Positions 34,148 to 46,578 of a DNA stretch of 64,000 nucleotides are shown piece by piece. Each line of letters starts with the position of its first letter. The first letter of the stretch is position 1. The notes below the pieces were generated by a model. The model was not told the origin of the DNA. It did no database searches and was given only the letters and a program-made list of their open reading frames with translations. The stretch is from Zhengitettix transpicula. Lineage: Eukaryota; Arthropoda; Insecta; Orthoptera; Tetrigidae. The translations under genes were made by a program, and so were the position numbers. Where the stretch lies: NCBI GenBank assembly GCA_037074705.1, contig JAYJMR010000053.1, positions 103,534-167,533 on the forward strand, given 5' to 3'.

Positions 34148-34732
34148 AAAGATTCCTCGATCGGGACGGTCTTTTATTCCGGACACCATTGTAATCAACG
34201 GGGAGCATTGTTAAATGTTTCTGCGGCAATACGTCGAAACACGCGGTCCCCGCGAAACGCCTGAAATCCTGATCGGAAAGTGAGGTCAACCGTCGAATGC
34301 TTAAATATCGCGGGAAAGGAAACAATTGGCTTCAAAGATAAAAATATTTGAAATGTATCAACAGTTTTATTGTTACAGTACGTCCCCACCTAGCGGCACT
34401 TACCTGCACTCGCTGCAGGGTGATACGTAAATGTAAGAGAAAAAAATTAAATTCCTCACGTAAACACACGAGTTCCGTCAAATTGAGCAAAAAAGAAATG
34501 ACGTCGTCTAAGAAACGAATAGACAGTCAGAGTTCGGTGCGAATTAAGTGGAATTGATAACGGTTACAATTTTTCACGTTGACGTTTCCATTGTTACGCG
34601 GTCTTTGTAAACAAAGTTAATATTTGTCTTTAAACAGTACGCGCTCACATGTACGCGACATTTAAAAATTTTCCCCATTTTTTAAATATATATTTATTTA
34701 TTTAAATATATATAGAAGTAAAAAAAAATGGT

Positions 34733-34735
<3 letters not shown>
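34148..34735 (-). promoter_or_regulatory. U2 upstream flank and promoter, period 5
   Basis: 588 bp, same layout as the others. Confidence 0.6.
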
Positions 34736-34776
<41 letters not shown>

Positions 34777-35175
34777 TCACAGAAGAGTGTATATATATAT
34801 ACATGTAAAGAAACTTTAGTAGAGAAGAAATTAAAATTATAAAATAATTCGATCCGCGGAATATTAATTTGTAAGTTTTTACTAATGTTCGCTTGCAACA
34901 GCTATGCTGCGTGCGTGCGGCGGCGAGGAAGACGTTCGTAGATTACAACGGGCAGTCGTGTTTTTTTTTTTTTTTTTTTTTTTTTTTAACTCACAGAAGA
35001 GTGTATATATATATATACATGTAAAGAAACTTTAGTAGAGAAGAAATTAAAATTATAAAATAATTCGATCCGCGGAATATTAATTTGTAAGTTTTTACTA
35101 ATGTTCGCTTGCAACAGCTATGCTGCGTGCGTGCGGCGGCGAGGAAGACGTTCGTAGATTACAACGGGCAGTCGT

Positions 35176-35217
<42 letters not shown>

Positions 35218-35405
35218 TCACAGAAGAGTGTATATATATATACATGTAAAGAAACTTTAGTAGAGAAGAAATTAAAATTATAAAATAATTCGATCCGCGG
35301 AATATTAATTTGTAAGTTTTTACTAATGTTCGCTTGCAACAGCTATGCTGCGTGCGTGCGGCGGCGAGGAAGACGTTCGTAGATTACAACGGGCAGTCGT
35401 GTTTT
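34736..35405. repeat. Poly(T)-linked satellite, array S5 (3 units)
   Basis: Three units; the second carries the extra-TA marker and is preceded by a short T tract (about 27). Sister of S3. Confidence 0.95.
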
Positions 35406-36003
35406 GCGATGGCCGCCCAAGAGGCGCTCTGCTAGGTGGAATAAACGTATATTGCATACATTGTTTATAAATGTATATCGAAATCCAGACGTCGGTATTT
35501 TACGTCTAAATTATAATAAAACCGAGATAGATTTATGGGAAAGTGACAGAATTAAAAGAGGCTTTAACGGCAACGAACCCCTGTTTTCAATATAGCTACG
35601 CAGTTTCCGTCAACAACGAATATTAATTACACTTCCTTTGAGCCGAAAGAAATGAGCGGAAAAAGTACGATGTTTTGAATACATATGTATCAGATACATA
35701 TTCGTAAAAGGCGCGTTATCCTATCGTACTTGCGTGCGTGCGTGCGGCGGCGACGACGACGTTCGCGAAATACAAAAGATATATAGGGAGCGTGGTCCAG
35801 CTGGTGGCCACGGACAACGGCTTCTCCCGGAAAATTACTTGTACTCGCTGGTGCCCGGTCCTGCCTGCGAGAAGATGATTGCCGAGAGAGGTGAATCCTG
35901 TACTGGATGCGAAATCGCAGTTATTTCAAAATTTACCTGCCTTCCAACTCAATATTTGATACGTCAGAATGTTAAACTTCTTTCTTTGTTTGAATTTCAA
36001 TAA
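35406..36003. other. U2 downstream flank, period 5
   Basis: 598 bp, same content as the others. Confidence 0.7.
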
Positions 36004-36156
36004 GGTGGGCCGATCCCGGCGATACTGCAAAGCCGGGCCAACCCGTGACAGATGTGGAGCAAGCTCCTAACACTCCGTCATTTTCCAAAAATGAGTTTAA
36101 TATTCTGGTGGTGCGATGCACCACGTATCAGATATTAAGCTGATAAGAACAGATAC
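36004..36156 (-). pseudogene. U2 snRNA 3' fragment (nt 37-189), gene F
   Basis: Same cut as gene B; the element at 36157-41848 follows. Confidence 0.95.
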
Positions 36157-36284
36157 AACAGGTTATAAAATATGTTAATGAACAGGCTTAAAACTATCAA
36201 TCGGTATGTTCTTCAGCTTCTACTACAAACTAATACTACAGTTAAAATCGTAATTGTAAAATTTTAAGGACAGTGATGCCTCTG

Positions 36285-39200
36285 TCAGTATTGCCGAACG
36301 CCCGACAGGTGTTCGGCGTATATGTCTCTTGACCAACGTATGCAGTCTGACACACATAGAATAGACAATAGTTTTCCGTATTTCCTGGAGCATAACTCTC
36401 GCAGGAACGTGTCATTTTTCGGGTCCCATGACCCTAGTGCACCAACAATAAAGGGGATAATTTCCACCTTGTCGTAGGTTCTGCCGAGGCTTTGTTTGAG
36501 GTCCTTGTACCTTTCCTCCTTCCGTGCCCTTGCGTCATCGAAAGCGCTTGGGTGGTTTTCGAACACAATCGTGACGTCTACGATGAACGCCGTTCGCTGT
36601 TTAACTAGAAGGAGGTCAGGTCGTAGTAGGCTGCCTTCAGCCACCGGTCTATTTTCAGCGATTAGCCGGATTTTACCGGTTGCTGCTGCTTTGATCCTTT
36701 CCACTATGGCGTTGTGTCGCAGGAGGATAGCTCTGTTATGCGCCGGGCAGTGGTTCGTTACGTGCGGTAGTGTTTCATCCCTGATATTACAGCGCCGGCA
36801 TGTCTTTGGGCCTTCGTTAAACCGGTATCCGTTTAGTGGGACAAGTCCTAGCCTCGCCCGGTGAATAAAGCGCCAGTCGGCGAACCTCGTGTATCTGCCT
36901 GTTAGGAGAAAGTGGCTGCTCGTGCGGCTAAGGGCGATGGTTTCGCACACTTTCCCCTGGTGTGGGGCCTCATGTAGAGTTCTTATATGTCGCGCTTGGT
37001 GTGCATTCCGGAGGGTCCGGCAAACTAGGTTCCTGTGTCTGCTGTAGAGGACGATGTTTTCTATCGTGATCCGAATGTCAGGTCCGGTTGCCCATTCACA
37101 TTTGAGGAACCTAGTTGCCGTTCTCGCCCGGGTCCATGTGTTTTTTCTTTTGTTCGTTGTATCCCTGAATATTCCGTCTTGTGCTCCGTTCAAGTATGAG
37201 TCCGTTGTCCGGTCGCTTGCATCTTGCCCCGTTCTGTCTTTTATTGTGTTCTTGAGGTCTTCGATTGCCAGTGACCTAATGACGGGGTCGGGGGATGTTA
37301 AGAGCTTGTAGGCCCCGTCGACCGCCATTATGTCACAATCAATTCCGGACTCTGGAATTCCCAGGCAGCCGGATTGCCTAGACCCGTAGATGTAATGATT
37401 TGAGGCGCGGGACGGAACGTTTAACGTGCGTTTTATCAGAGGGCGTATGTAGTTATCTAGTTTTTTCCAATCGCCCTTTGTTAATGCGCCAGTCCTCAGG
37501 GCGAATTGGGTTATGGGGAAAAAGAACGATTTTATGGCGTCGAGACGTTGCCATGGGGCGAGGCTGGATGTTAGAATCGCCTCTGCCGTTTCTATGTAAT
37601 TCCGCAGTGTCGACCAGTCGGATATAATGTTGTGCCCAAAGGGTTTTCCAAGGAAGGTAACTGGTTCATGGGAGTTGACTGTGCTTATGTTTTCTCCTTC
37701 CAGTGTGATATTCGTCGCCCGACAGCCTACTGGGCTAGCTCCGCTGAAGTGCATTGCTCTGCATTTGTGGGCGTTAAACTTTAGGTTTATTGTTTTTGCC
37801 GCTGTTGTTATTGAGTTTATCCGGTTTTGGAGTGTGCAGGGGTCCTTGGCAATTAGGCAGATGTCGTCTGCAAACGCTAGAACGGCGTGTGCCGCCGCAT
37901 TTTGATCTTGTTCGGCCTTTTGTAGGAGCGGGTTTACCGCTAGGTTAAAGAGCATCCCACTTAGAGGGCACCCCTGCCTCACCCCTGATTGGACAGGTAT
38001 GGGTTCCGTTTCGCCGTCTTCGAGGACTATGGTGGTAGTGCTGTCTGTGTAGATGTCGTTAATTATCGCCGTGATTTCTTCTCCCGCGTGCCCGTGCCGA
38101 AGAGCAGCAGTGATCGCCTCATGGGGGATGGTGCCGAATGCATTGCATATGTCTAACCATGCAATGCAGATGTCTGAATGTGTTCTCTTTGCTGTTTCCA
38201 GGTAGTTGGTTAGGGCATAGTGGTGTTCAAACACGCCGTCGTACGGGAGGAACCCTTTCTGCGAATGTGAGAGGACCGCGTGCTTCGTGACCCAGGCTTT
38301 GATTCTGTTGGTTAATAGGCCCGCGTATAATTTATATACAGTCCTTAGCAGCGAGATAGGCCTGTAGTTAGTGACTTCGTTAGGATTTCCGTTTTTGTGA
38401 ATTAATACAGTCCTGGCCGATTTCCAGGCTTGCGGGATTTTCCTGTATTTCGCGCAGATGTTAAATATTATTGCCAGGAGTTTGCCCTCTGGGTCGACCG
38501 ATCGCCAATGGCTGTATGACAGCCTGTCATCTCCTGGGGCGGTGTTTTCGCATCGTTTCAGTTTATTTTCCACTTCTTTGGCTGAAAATCCTCCTGTCAT
38601 TACCGGGCTTCGCGGCTGTGGGTGTTCGTCGGCGAATATCTCGCTGTCACATGACGTCCGGCTCCATGTTTCGCTAAAATGCCTCTTAACTGTTTCGGCC
38701 TCTAGGGGGCATTTCTGGCCTTCGCCTTCCAGGATGAGTCTGACTGCTCGGCGTCTGTTTCGCCTGTATAATTTTTGGATGAACTCGCAGTCGGTTATGT
38801 CTGCTTGTCTCACTTTCCTTGGCGTGTTTGTGGGCTGCGGTAGGTTTACAGCCTCTTGTACTTTTTTGGTCACTGATTCCAGGACGTCCGAGAATAGTGA
38901 CCATTTTTCGTTGCTTGCGTCCTCTGATAGTAGAGTTCTAAGTATTCTTCGGTATGATTGGACTTGGCTTAATTCTTCTTCCTCGTCATCATCGTCTCCA
39001 CTGTCAGGCGGGGCTGGCTCAGGGTTAGGTTCCTCCGCTTGAAAAGAGGCCTTGTGATGGACCGGGGGTGGCTGGTGGGTCGGCAGTGGGTTGTGGGACT
39101 GGCGGCTTTCCTTGAGGGATCGCATGACGTGGGCGGCAATATGGTTTTGCAGGCCTCTCCTTGTGGTAAATGACTCCGGGCATCTATCACATAGGAAATC

Positions 39201-39545
39201 TGCTGTCTCATGTGGTGTTGGATTTCCTTGTGTGGTGTTCGTGTCCTGTACTGCGCCTGGACACGTATGTGCTGTGGGCCTAAGTCCAAGTTGTTTCCCA
39301 CACGTCTTGCATATGTTAATGTCTTTTGTGGTCATAACGTTATGCTCTCTGTTTAAGTGCCTTTTTAGTGACTGTTTAGTCGTGGCCCAATTGGCGGCCT
39401 TGAATGCACGCTGGCAGCCGTCCTCCGTGCATTCAGCGTGGTTTAGGGGCGGAAATCTGATAAGTAGGATGTCATCTATTCGGGCGATTGAGTTTGTACT
39501 TTCGTAGAAAGTCTTCGTGATTTCTTCTATGTTGTGTTCTGCCAT
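36285..39545 (-). CDS. ORF2: zinc finger / reverse transcriptase / restriction-like endonuclease (copy F)
   Basis: 1086 residues, collinear with the protein at 6715-9975 and keeping all zinc ligands, FADD, the CCHC and the RPD...D...K endonuclease residues. The replacements I noticed are few: V76I, A94T, S103N, G116D, L168F, H198Y, L376S and one H-to-Y in the thumb region, taking copy B as reference. At 76 and 376 copy F agrees with the diverged element at 60721-63963, so copy B probably has the derived residue there. The TAATG overlap with ORF1 at 39543-39547 is kept. Likely a functional replication protein; activity is not shown. Confidence 0.95.
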   Translation of the reverse strand: MAEHNIEEITKTFYESTNSIARIDDILLIRFPPLNHAECTEDGCQRAFKAANWATTKQSLKRHLNREHNVMTTKDINICKTCGKQLGLRPTAHTCPGAVQDTNTTQGNPTPHETADFLCDRCPESFTTRRGLQNHIAAHVMRSLKESRQSHNPLPTHQPPPVHHKASFQAEEPNPEPAPPDSGDDDDEEEELSQVQSYRRILRTLLSEDASNEKWSLFSDVLESVTKKVQEAVNLPQPTNTPRKVRQADITDCEFIQKLYRRNRRRAVRLILEGEGQKCPLEAETVKRHFSETWSRTSCDSEIFADEHPQPRSPVMTGGFSAKEVENKLKRCENTAPGDDRLSYSHWRSVDPEGKLLAIIFNICAKYRKIPQAWKSARTVLIHKNGNPNEVTNYRPISLLRTVYKLYAGLLTNRIKAWVTKHAVLSHSQKGFLPYDGVFEHHYALTNYLETAKRTHSDICIAWLDICNAFGTIPHEAITAALRHGHAGEEITAIINDIYTDSTTTIVLEDGETEPIPVQSGVRQGCPLSGMLFNLAVNPLLQKAEQDQNAAAHAVLAFADDICLIAKDPCTLQNRINSITTAAKTINLKFNAHKCRAMHFSGASPVGCRATNITLEGENISTVNSHEPVTFLGKPFGHNIISDWSTLRNYIETAEAILTSSLAPWQRLDAIKSFFFPITQFALRTGALTKGDWKKLDNYIRPLIKRTLNVPSRASNHYIYGSRQSGCLGIPESGIDCDIMAVDGAYKLLTSPDPVIRSLAIEDLKNTIKDRTGQDASDRTTDSYLNGAQDGIFRDTTNKRKNTWTRARTATRFLKCEWATGPDIRITIENIVLYSRHRNLVCRTLRNAHQARHIRTLHEAPHQGKVCETIALSRTSSHFLLTGRYTRFADWRFIHRARLGLVPLNGYRFNEGPKTCRRCNIRDETLPHVTNHCPAHNRAILLRHNAIVERIKAAATGKIRLIAENRPVAEGSLLRPDLLLVKQRTAFIVDVTIVFENHPSAFDDARARKEERYKDLKQSLGRTYDKVEIIPFIVGALGSWDPKNDTFLRELCSRKYGKLLSILCVSDCIRWSRDIYAEHLSGVRQY

Positions 39546-40750
39546 TATTGGTCTTCTATTATTGGCATTGATGGGCCAGCGCTTTTCAGCTTTTTGCTTA
39601 TGTCCTGTGGTGCTGCCGGGGCTTTTGCTTTTACCGCAGCTTTCGTTCTCCTTTTCCTTTTGGGCTGAGATTCGCTTCCTTTCTCGTCCGAGGAGCTGTC
39701 ACTCACTATGTTTGTTTGTGTTTCCATTTCCTCAGGAGGATTTGCGTTTTTTCTCTCCTTGGCTGGTGGCGCTGTTGGTGTTTTAAATTCCGCGATCAAT
39801 TCCTCTAGTATTTGTCCATTCTCATCTTCTTTGGCGGTAGTGGTGGTTTTGTCTGTCTCCATCGGGTCAACTTCGTCCCTCTCATTGGCGGGGATTTGTA
39901 GTTTATTTTTCTGCTTTTTATCGGGGCGGGCTATTTCTGGAAATTTTATCGTTGACTCAATCCCAATTTTGTTGGCTGGACAGTCTTTCCCACGGTGGTC
40001 AGCCGAGCCACACCATTTGCACCCCATTGTGCAGTCTTCACTGACGTGTCCCTTATTTTTGCAATTAAAACACTGCCTCTCAGGGCAGGCTCCTGCAACG
40101 TGGTCCAGCGCCTGGCATAGGCGGCACCGTCTTTCCATCCCTTGGTAAGTAATATTGATTTTAACGGCCCCTATAAATATAGCGCTGGGGATCTTGTCCC
40201 CTTTCACGTATCCGAACATTTTCCCCGTCTGGAACCCGAAATTGTCAGTTATGTCGCCAACGTGCAATATTTCGCAATGTTCTGCAAGTTTGGCTTTAAT
40301 GGTAGCCGCATCTATCATTATGGATGGGTTATATATCCATATTTTGGTGTTTCTGGGTACGAAAGCGGTGACTTTAAATTCTGTTTCGTCGACTAAAAAT
40401 GGTGACTTTCGAATTAATTTATCAACTAACGTTGGTGAGGCCAGGACAACATGTATCTCGTTATTTACTTGTCTCATAGCCGTAATATCGGCTACTGTTG
40501 CGTCTATATTACGGCTGAGGCTATTGGCGAAGCTTTTCTTAATTTCGTCCGTGATCATTTGCGTTCCGATGGTAGGGGTGCACTTTACAGCGCGCCGCCT
40601 ATCATATCCTACATTGCTCGTAGGCGTGAGGTTCAGAGCATTTCTGGCAGCGATTGCCGCAAACGAGGTTTTCGGTTGGATGTTTGGTCCAGGGTCTTCC
40701 CTGGCATCCGAATTCATGATGGGGCTGGCCGACTGGCCGGTCCCTTCCAT
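39545..40750 (-). CDS. ORF1: gag-like protein with three CCHC zinc knuckles (copy F)
   Basis: 401 residues from the first ATG. The only replacement noticed relative to copy B is K for Q at residue 111, where copy A also has K. The three knuckles, the acidic and basic C-terminal tracts and the GPSMPIIEDQ terminus are unchanged. It probably binds element RNA and is translated first from the bicistronic message. The near-identity of ORF1 in B and F, against the many changes in A, shows B and F are the closest pair. Confidence 0.9.
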   Translation of the reverse strand: MEGTGQSASPIMNSDAREDPGPNIQPKTSFAAIAARNALNLTPTSNVGYDRRRAVKCTPTIGTQMITDEIKKSFANSLSRNIDATVADITAMRQVNNEIHVVLASPTLVDKLIRKSPFLVDETEFKVTAFVPRNTKIWIYNPSIMIDAATIKAKLAEHCEILHVGDITDNFGFQTGKMFGYVKGDKIPSAIFIGAVKINITYQGMERRCRLCQALDHVAGACPERQCFNCKNKGHVSEDCTMGCKWCGSADHRGKDCPANKIGIESTIKFPEIARPDKKQKNKLQIPANERDEVDPMETDKTTTTAKEDENGQILEELIAEFKTPTAPPAKERKNANPPEEMETQTNIVSDSSSDEKGSESQPKRKRRTKAAVKAKAPAAPQDISKKLKSAGPSMPIIEDQ

Positions 40751-40793
40751 GTTTGACACGTGGGTTCAAGGGATTTGGGGTTGACAAATCCCC

Positions 40794-40846
40794 AACCACA
40801 AGTACGACCCCGAAGGGCTGGTTTCACCCACGCGACACTTGTGGTT
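40794..40846 (-). promoter_or_regulatory. Long RNA stem ahead of ORF1 (copy F)
   Basis: Arms 40794-40803 and 40837-40846; same sequence as copy B. Confidence 0.6.
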
Positions 40847-41021
40847 TTCGCCCTCCTCTCTTATCTATCGCTAGTGAACTAGCGAAATTGCCCAGAGACC
40901 ACGATGGGACGTGAGAGGTAGGACTTGCTAATAGAGCTGTCACAGACAGACGGCGTTTCCTGATTGTCAATCAGGGCCTTTATTAGCCTTTGGTCTCGCC
41001 GGAAAAGGGTAAAGCGTAAAG

Positions 41022-41506
41022 CAAGTTGCTTACGCGACAATGACTTGTCGGCCTTGGCTGATTCGCCAAGGAACAAGACGAAACAAGAATCAATAGACAA
41101 AGTTGATGTAAAAACGAAAGTCGTGAGCTTTGTGATCTTTGGCTGATTCGCCAAAGTACAAAGTCAAGATAAAACCAAGCAAAGCAGAATGCAACAAGTC
41201 AACAGCAACGATAGGGCTGTTGGATAATAAGCACACTAGACTTTCAGTGTGACTTACACTGGAGTTCAAGTTGCTTACGTGACAAAGACTTGTCGGCCTT
41301 GGCTAATTCGCCAAGGAACAAGACGAAATGAAAAACAAGGAACAAAGTTTAAAGAAAAACGAAAAACGTGAGCTTTGTGGTTTTGGCTGATTCGCCAAAG
41401 TACAAAGTCACAACAAAACGAGGCAAAATGCCACAACAAGTGAAGAGAAACGATAAGGTTATTGGGTAGTAAGTACACTAGACTTCTAGTGCGACTTACA
41501 CTGGAG
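41022..41506 (-). repeat. Two tandem ~243-bp repeats in the element 5' UTR (copy F)
   Basis: Repeats at about 41022-41264 and 41267-41506; the second is shorter by single-base losses in A and T runs. Confidence 0.78.
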
Positions 41507-41648
41507 GAGTGGGGTAGGGCTTATATGGCCCGGCCTGGATAAGGGGAATGTGAGAGGTAAGATTTTAGGGCGGGATAATTCAAGAACGGTGGGTGGTAGG
41601 GGTATGAAATTTGGTAGGTTTGGCGAGGACTAATAAGGTGGAGGAAAT

Positions 41649-41785
41649 GCAGCAGTTAAGCTCGCTCTAGGAGCGCCGTTAACCGAAAAAACGGTTAAAG
41701 TGTTCTCTCCTGCTGCGGAAATGCGACACTCAAGCTCGTACAAGTACGCCACTGTCTATAAGACAGATGTGTTCTCTTGTGTCAC
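41649..41785 (-). promoter_or_regulatory. Twin three-way-junction RNA motifs near the element 5' end (copy F)
   Basis: First motif 41723-41785, second 41649-41716; the helices and joining strands are as at 12081-12217. Confidence 0.65.
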
Positions 41786-41848
41786 GGATAATGAAAAGGG
41801 ATAGATATAGATATAACGAATGTTCAGAACAGTTGGAAAGACCAAGTA

Positions 41849-41886
41849 ACTACACTTTGATCTTAGCCAAAAGGCCGAGAAGCGAT
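41849..41886 (-). pseudogene. U2 snRNA 5' fragment (nt 1-38), gene F
   Basis: Counterpart of 36004-36156. Confidence 0.95.
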
Positions 41887-42471
41887 AAAGATTCCTCGAT
41901 CGGGACGGTCTTTTATTCCGGACACCATTGTAATCAACGGGGAGCATTGTTAAATGTTTCTGCGGCAATACGTCGAAACACGCGGTCCCCGCGAAACGCC
42001 TGAAATCCTGATCGGAAAGTGAGGTCAACCGTCGAATGCTTAAATATCGCGGGAAAGGAAACAATTGGCTTCAAAGATAAAAATATTTGAAATGTATCAA
42101 CAGTTTTATTGTTACAGTACGTCCCCACCTAGCGGCACTTACCTGCACTCGCTGCAGGGTGATACGTAAATGTAAGAGAAAAAAATTAAATTCCTCACGT
42201 AAACACACGAGTTCCGTCAAATTGAGCAAAAAAGAAATGACGTCGTCTAAGAAACGAATAGACAGTCAGAGTTCGGTGCGAATTAAGTGGAATTGATAAC
42301 GGTTACAATTTTTCACGTTGACGTTTCCATTGTTACGCGGTCTTTGTAAACAAAGTTAATATTTGTCTTTAAACAGTACGCGCTCACATGTACGCGACAT
42401 TTAAAAATTTTCCCCATTTTTTAAATATATATTTATTTATTTAAATATATATAGAAGTAAAAAAAAATGGT

Positions 42472-42474
<3 letters not shown>
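41887..42474 (-). promoter_or_regulatory. U2 upstream flank and promoter, period 6
   Basis: 588 bp, same layout as the others. Confidence 0.6.
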
Positions 42475-42516
<42 letters not shown>

Positions 42517-42699
42517 TCACAGAAGAGTGTATATATATATACATGTAAAGAAACTTTAGTAGAGAAGAAATTAAAATTATAAAATAATTCGATCCGCGGA
42601 ATATTAATTTGTAAGTTTTTACTAATGTTCGCTTGCAACAGCTATGCTGCGTGCGTGCGGCGGCGAGGAAGACGTTCGTAGATTACAACGGGCAGTCGT

Positions 42700-42740
<41 letters not shown>

Positions 42741-42925
42741 TCACAGAAGAGTGTATATATATATATACATGTAAAGAAACTTTAGTAGAGAAGAAATTAA
42801 AATTATAAAATAATTCGATCCGCGGAATATTAATTTGTAAGTTTTTACTAATGTTCGCTTGCAACAGCTATGCTGCGTGCGTGCGGCGGCGAGGAAGACG
42901 TTCGTAGATTACAACGGGCAGTCGT

Positions 42926-42965
<40 letters not shown>

Positions 42966-43148
42966 TCACAGAAGAGTGTATATATATATACATGTAAAGA
43001 AACTTTAGTAGAGAAGAAATTAAAATTATAAAATAATTCGATCCGCGGAATATTAATTTGTAAGTTTTTACTAATGTTCGCTTGCAACAGCTATGCTGCG
43101 TGCGTGCGGCGGCGAGGAAGACGTTCGTAGATTACAACGGGCAGTCGT

Positions 43149-43194
<46 letters not shown>

Positions 43195-43377
43195 TCACAG
43201 AAGAGTGTATATATATATACATGTAAAGAAACTTTAGTAGAGAAGAAATTAAAATTATAAAATAATTCGATCCGCGGAATATTAATTTGTAAGTTTTTAC
43301 TAATGTTCGCTTGCAACAGCTATGCTGCGTGCGTGCGGCGGCGAGGAAGACGTTCGTAGATTACAACGGGCAGTCGT

Positions 43378-43421
<44 letters not shown>

Positions 43422-43604
43422 TCACAGAAGAGTGTATATATATATACATGTAAAGAAACTTTAGTAGAGAAGAAATTAAAATTATAAAATAATTCGATCC
43501 GCGGAATATTAATTTGTAAGTTTTTACTAATGTTCGCTTGCAACAGCTATGCTGCGTGCGTGCGGCGGCGAGGAAGACGTTCGTAGATTACAACGGGCAG
43601 TCGT

Positions 43605-43646
<42 letters not shown>

Positions 43647-43829
43647 TCACAGAAGAGTGTATATATATATACATGTAAAGAAACTTTAGTAGAGAAGAAA
43701 TTAAAATTATAAAATAATTCGATCCGCGGAATATTAATTTGTAAGTTTTTACTAATGTTCGCTTGCAACAGCTATGCTGCGTGCGTGCGGCGGCGAGGAA
43801 GACGTTCGTAGATTACAACGGGCAGTCGT

Positions 43830-43874
<45 letters not shown>

Positions 43875-44057
43875 TCACAGAAGAGTGTATATATATATAC
43901 ATGTAAAGAAACTTTAGTAGAGAAGAAATTAAAATTATAAAATAATTCGATCCGCGGAATATTAATTTGTAAGTTTTTACTAATGTTCGCTTGCAACAGC
44001 TATGCTGCGTGCGTGCGGCGGCGAGGAAGACGTTCGTAGATTACAACGGGCAGTCGT

Positions 44058-44099
<42 letters not shown>

Positions 44100-44504
44100 T
44101 CACAGAAGAGTGTATATATATATACATGTAAAGAAACTTTAGTAGAGAAGAAATTAAAATTATAAAATAATTCGATCCGCGGAATATTAATTTGTAAGTT
44201 TTTACTAATGTTCGCTTGCAACAGCTATGCTGCGTGCGTGCGGCGGCGAGGAAGACGTTCGTAGATTACAACGGGCAGTCGTGTTTTTTTTTTTTTTTGT
44301 TTTTTGTTTTTTTTTTTTAACTCACAGAAGAGTGTATATATATATACATGTAAAGAAACTTTAGTAGAGAAGAAATTAAAATTATAAAATAATTCGATCC
44401 GCGGAATATTAATTTGTAAGTTTTTACTAATGTTCGCTTGCAACAGCTATGCTGCGTGCGTGCGGCGGCGAGGAAGACGTTCGTAGATTACAACGGGCAG
44501 TCGT

Positions 44505-44549
<45 letters not shown>

Positions 44550-44737
44550 TCACAGAAGAGTGTATATATATATACATGTAAAGAAACTTTAGTAGAGAAG
44601 AAATTAAAATTATAAAATAATTCGATCCGCGGAATATTAATTTGTAAGTTTTTACTAATGTTCGCTTGCAACAGCTATGCTGCGTGCGTGCGGCGGCGAG
44701 GAAGACGTTCGTAGATTACAACGGGCAGTCGTGTTTT

Positions 44738-44775
<38 letters not shown>

Positions 44776-44958
44776 TCACAGAAGAGTGTATATATATATA
44801 CATGTAAAGAAACTTTAGTAGAGAAGAAATTAAAATTATAAAATAATTCGATCCGCGGAATATTAATTTGTAAGTTTTTACTAATGTTCGCTTGCAACAG
44901 CTATGCTGCGTGCGTGCGGCGGCGAGGAAGACGTTCGTAGATTACAACGGGCAGTCGT

Positions 44959-45003
<45 letters not shown>

Positions 45004-45186
45004 TCACAGAAGAGTGTATATATATATACATGTAAAGAAACTTTAGTAGAGAAGAAATTAAAATTATAAAATAATTCGATCCGCGGAATATTAATTTGTA
45101 AGTTTTTACTAATGTTCGCTTGCAACAGCTATGCTGCGTGCGTGCGGCGGCGAGGAAGACGTTCGTAGATTACAACGGGCAGTCGT

Positions 45187-45229
<43 letters not shown>

Positions 45230-45412
45230 TCACAGAAGAGTGTATATATATATACATGTAAAGAAACTTTAGTAGAGAAGAAATTAAAATTATAAAATAA
45301 TTCGATCCGCGGAATATTAATTTGTAAGTTTTTACTAATGTTCGCTTGCAACAGCTATGCTGCGTGCGTGCGGCGGCGAGGAAGACGTTCGTAGATTACA
45401 ACGGGCAGTCGT

Positions 45413-45454
<42 letters not shown>

Positions 45455-45858
45455 TCACAGAAGAGTGTATATATATATACATGTAAAGAAACTTTAGTAG
45501 AGAAGAAATTAAAATTATAAAATAATTCGATCCGCGGAATATTAATTTGTAAGTTTTTACTAATGTTCGCTTGCAACAGCTATGCTGCGTGCGTGCGGCG
45601 GCGAGGAAGACGTTCGTAGATTACAACGGGCAGTCGTGTTTTTTTTTTTTTTGTTTTTTGTTTTTTTTTTTTAACTCACAGAAGAGTGTATATATATATA
45701 CATGTAAAGAAACTTTAGTAGAGAAGAAATTAAAATTATAAAATAATTCGATCCGCGGAATATTAATTTGTAAGTTTTTACTAATGTTCGCTTGCAACAG
45801 CTATGCTGCGTGCGTGCGGCGGCGAGGAAGACGTTCGTAGATTACAACGGGCAGTCGT

Positions 45859-45905
<47 letters not shown>

Positions 45906-46088
45906 TCACAGAAGAGTGTATATATATATACATGTAAAGAAACTTTAGTAGAGAAGAAATTAAAATTATAAAATAATTCGATCCGCGGAATATTAATTTG
46001 TAAGTTTTTACTAATGTTCGCTTGCAACAGCTATGCTGCGTGCGTGCGGCGGCGAGGAAGACGTTCGTAGATTACAACGGGCAGTCGT

Positions 46089-46128
<40 letters not shown>

Positions 46129-46311
46129 TCACAGAAGAGTGTATATATATATACATGTAAAGAAACTTTAGTAGAGAAGAAATTAAAATTATAAAATAAT
46201 TCGATCCGCGGAATATTAATTTGTAAGTTTTTACTAATGTTCGCTTGCAACAGCTATGCTGCGTGCGTGCGGCGGCGAGGAAGACGTTCGTAGATTACAA
46301 CGGGCAGTCGT

Positions 46312-46358
<47 letters not shown>

Positions 46359-46541
46359 TCACAGAAGAGTGTATATATATATACATGTAAAGAAACTTTA
46401 GTAGAGAAGAAATTAAAATTATAAAATAATTCGATCCGCGGAATATTAATTTGTAAGTTTTTACTAATGTTCGCTTGCAACAGCTATGCTGCGTGCGTGC
46501 GGCGGCGAGGAAGACGTTCGTAGATTACAACGGGCAGTCGT

Positions 46542-46578
<37 letters not shown>

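Larger units (their letters stand above)
36157..41848 (-). mobile_element. Utopia-like U2-specific non-LTR retrotransposon, full-length copy F
   Basis: 5.69 kb, the same organisation and junctions as copy B. It differs from B by scattered substitutions, concentrated visibly in the 3' UTR and just after the ORF2 stop, and by one-base indels in A and T runs of the 5' UTR. Both frames are open. Confidence 0.92.
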
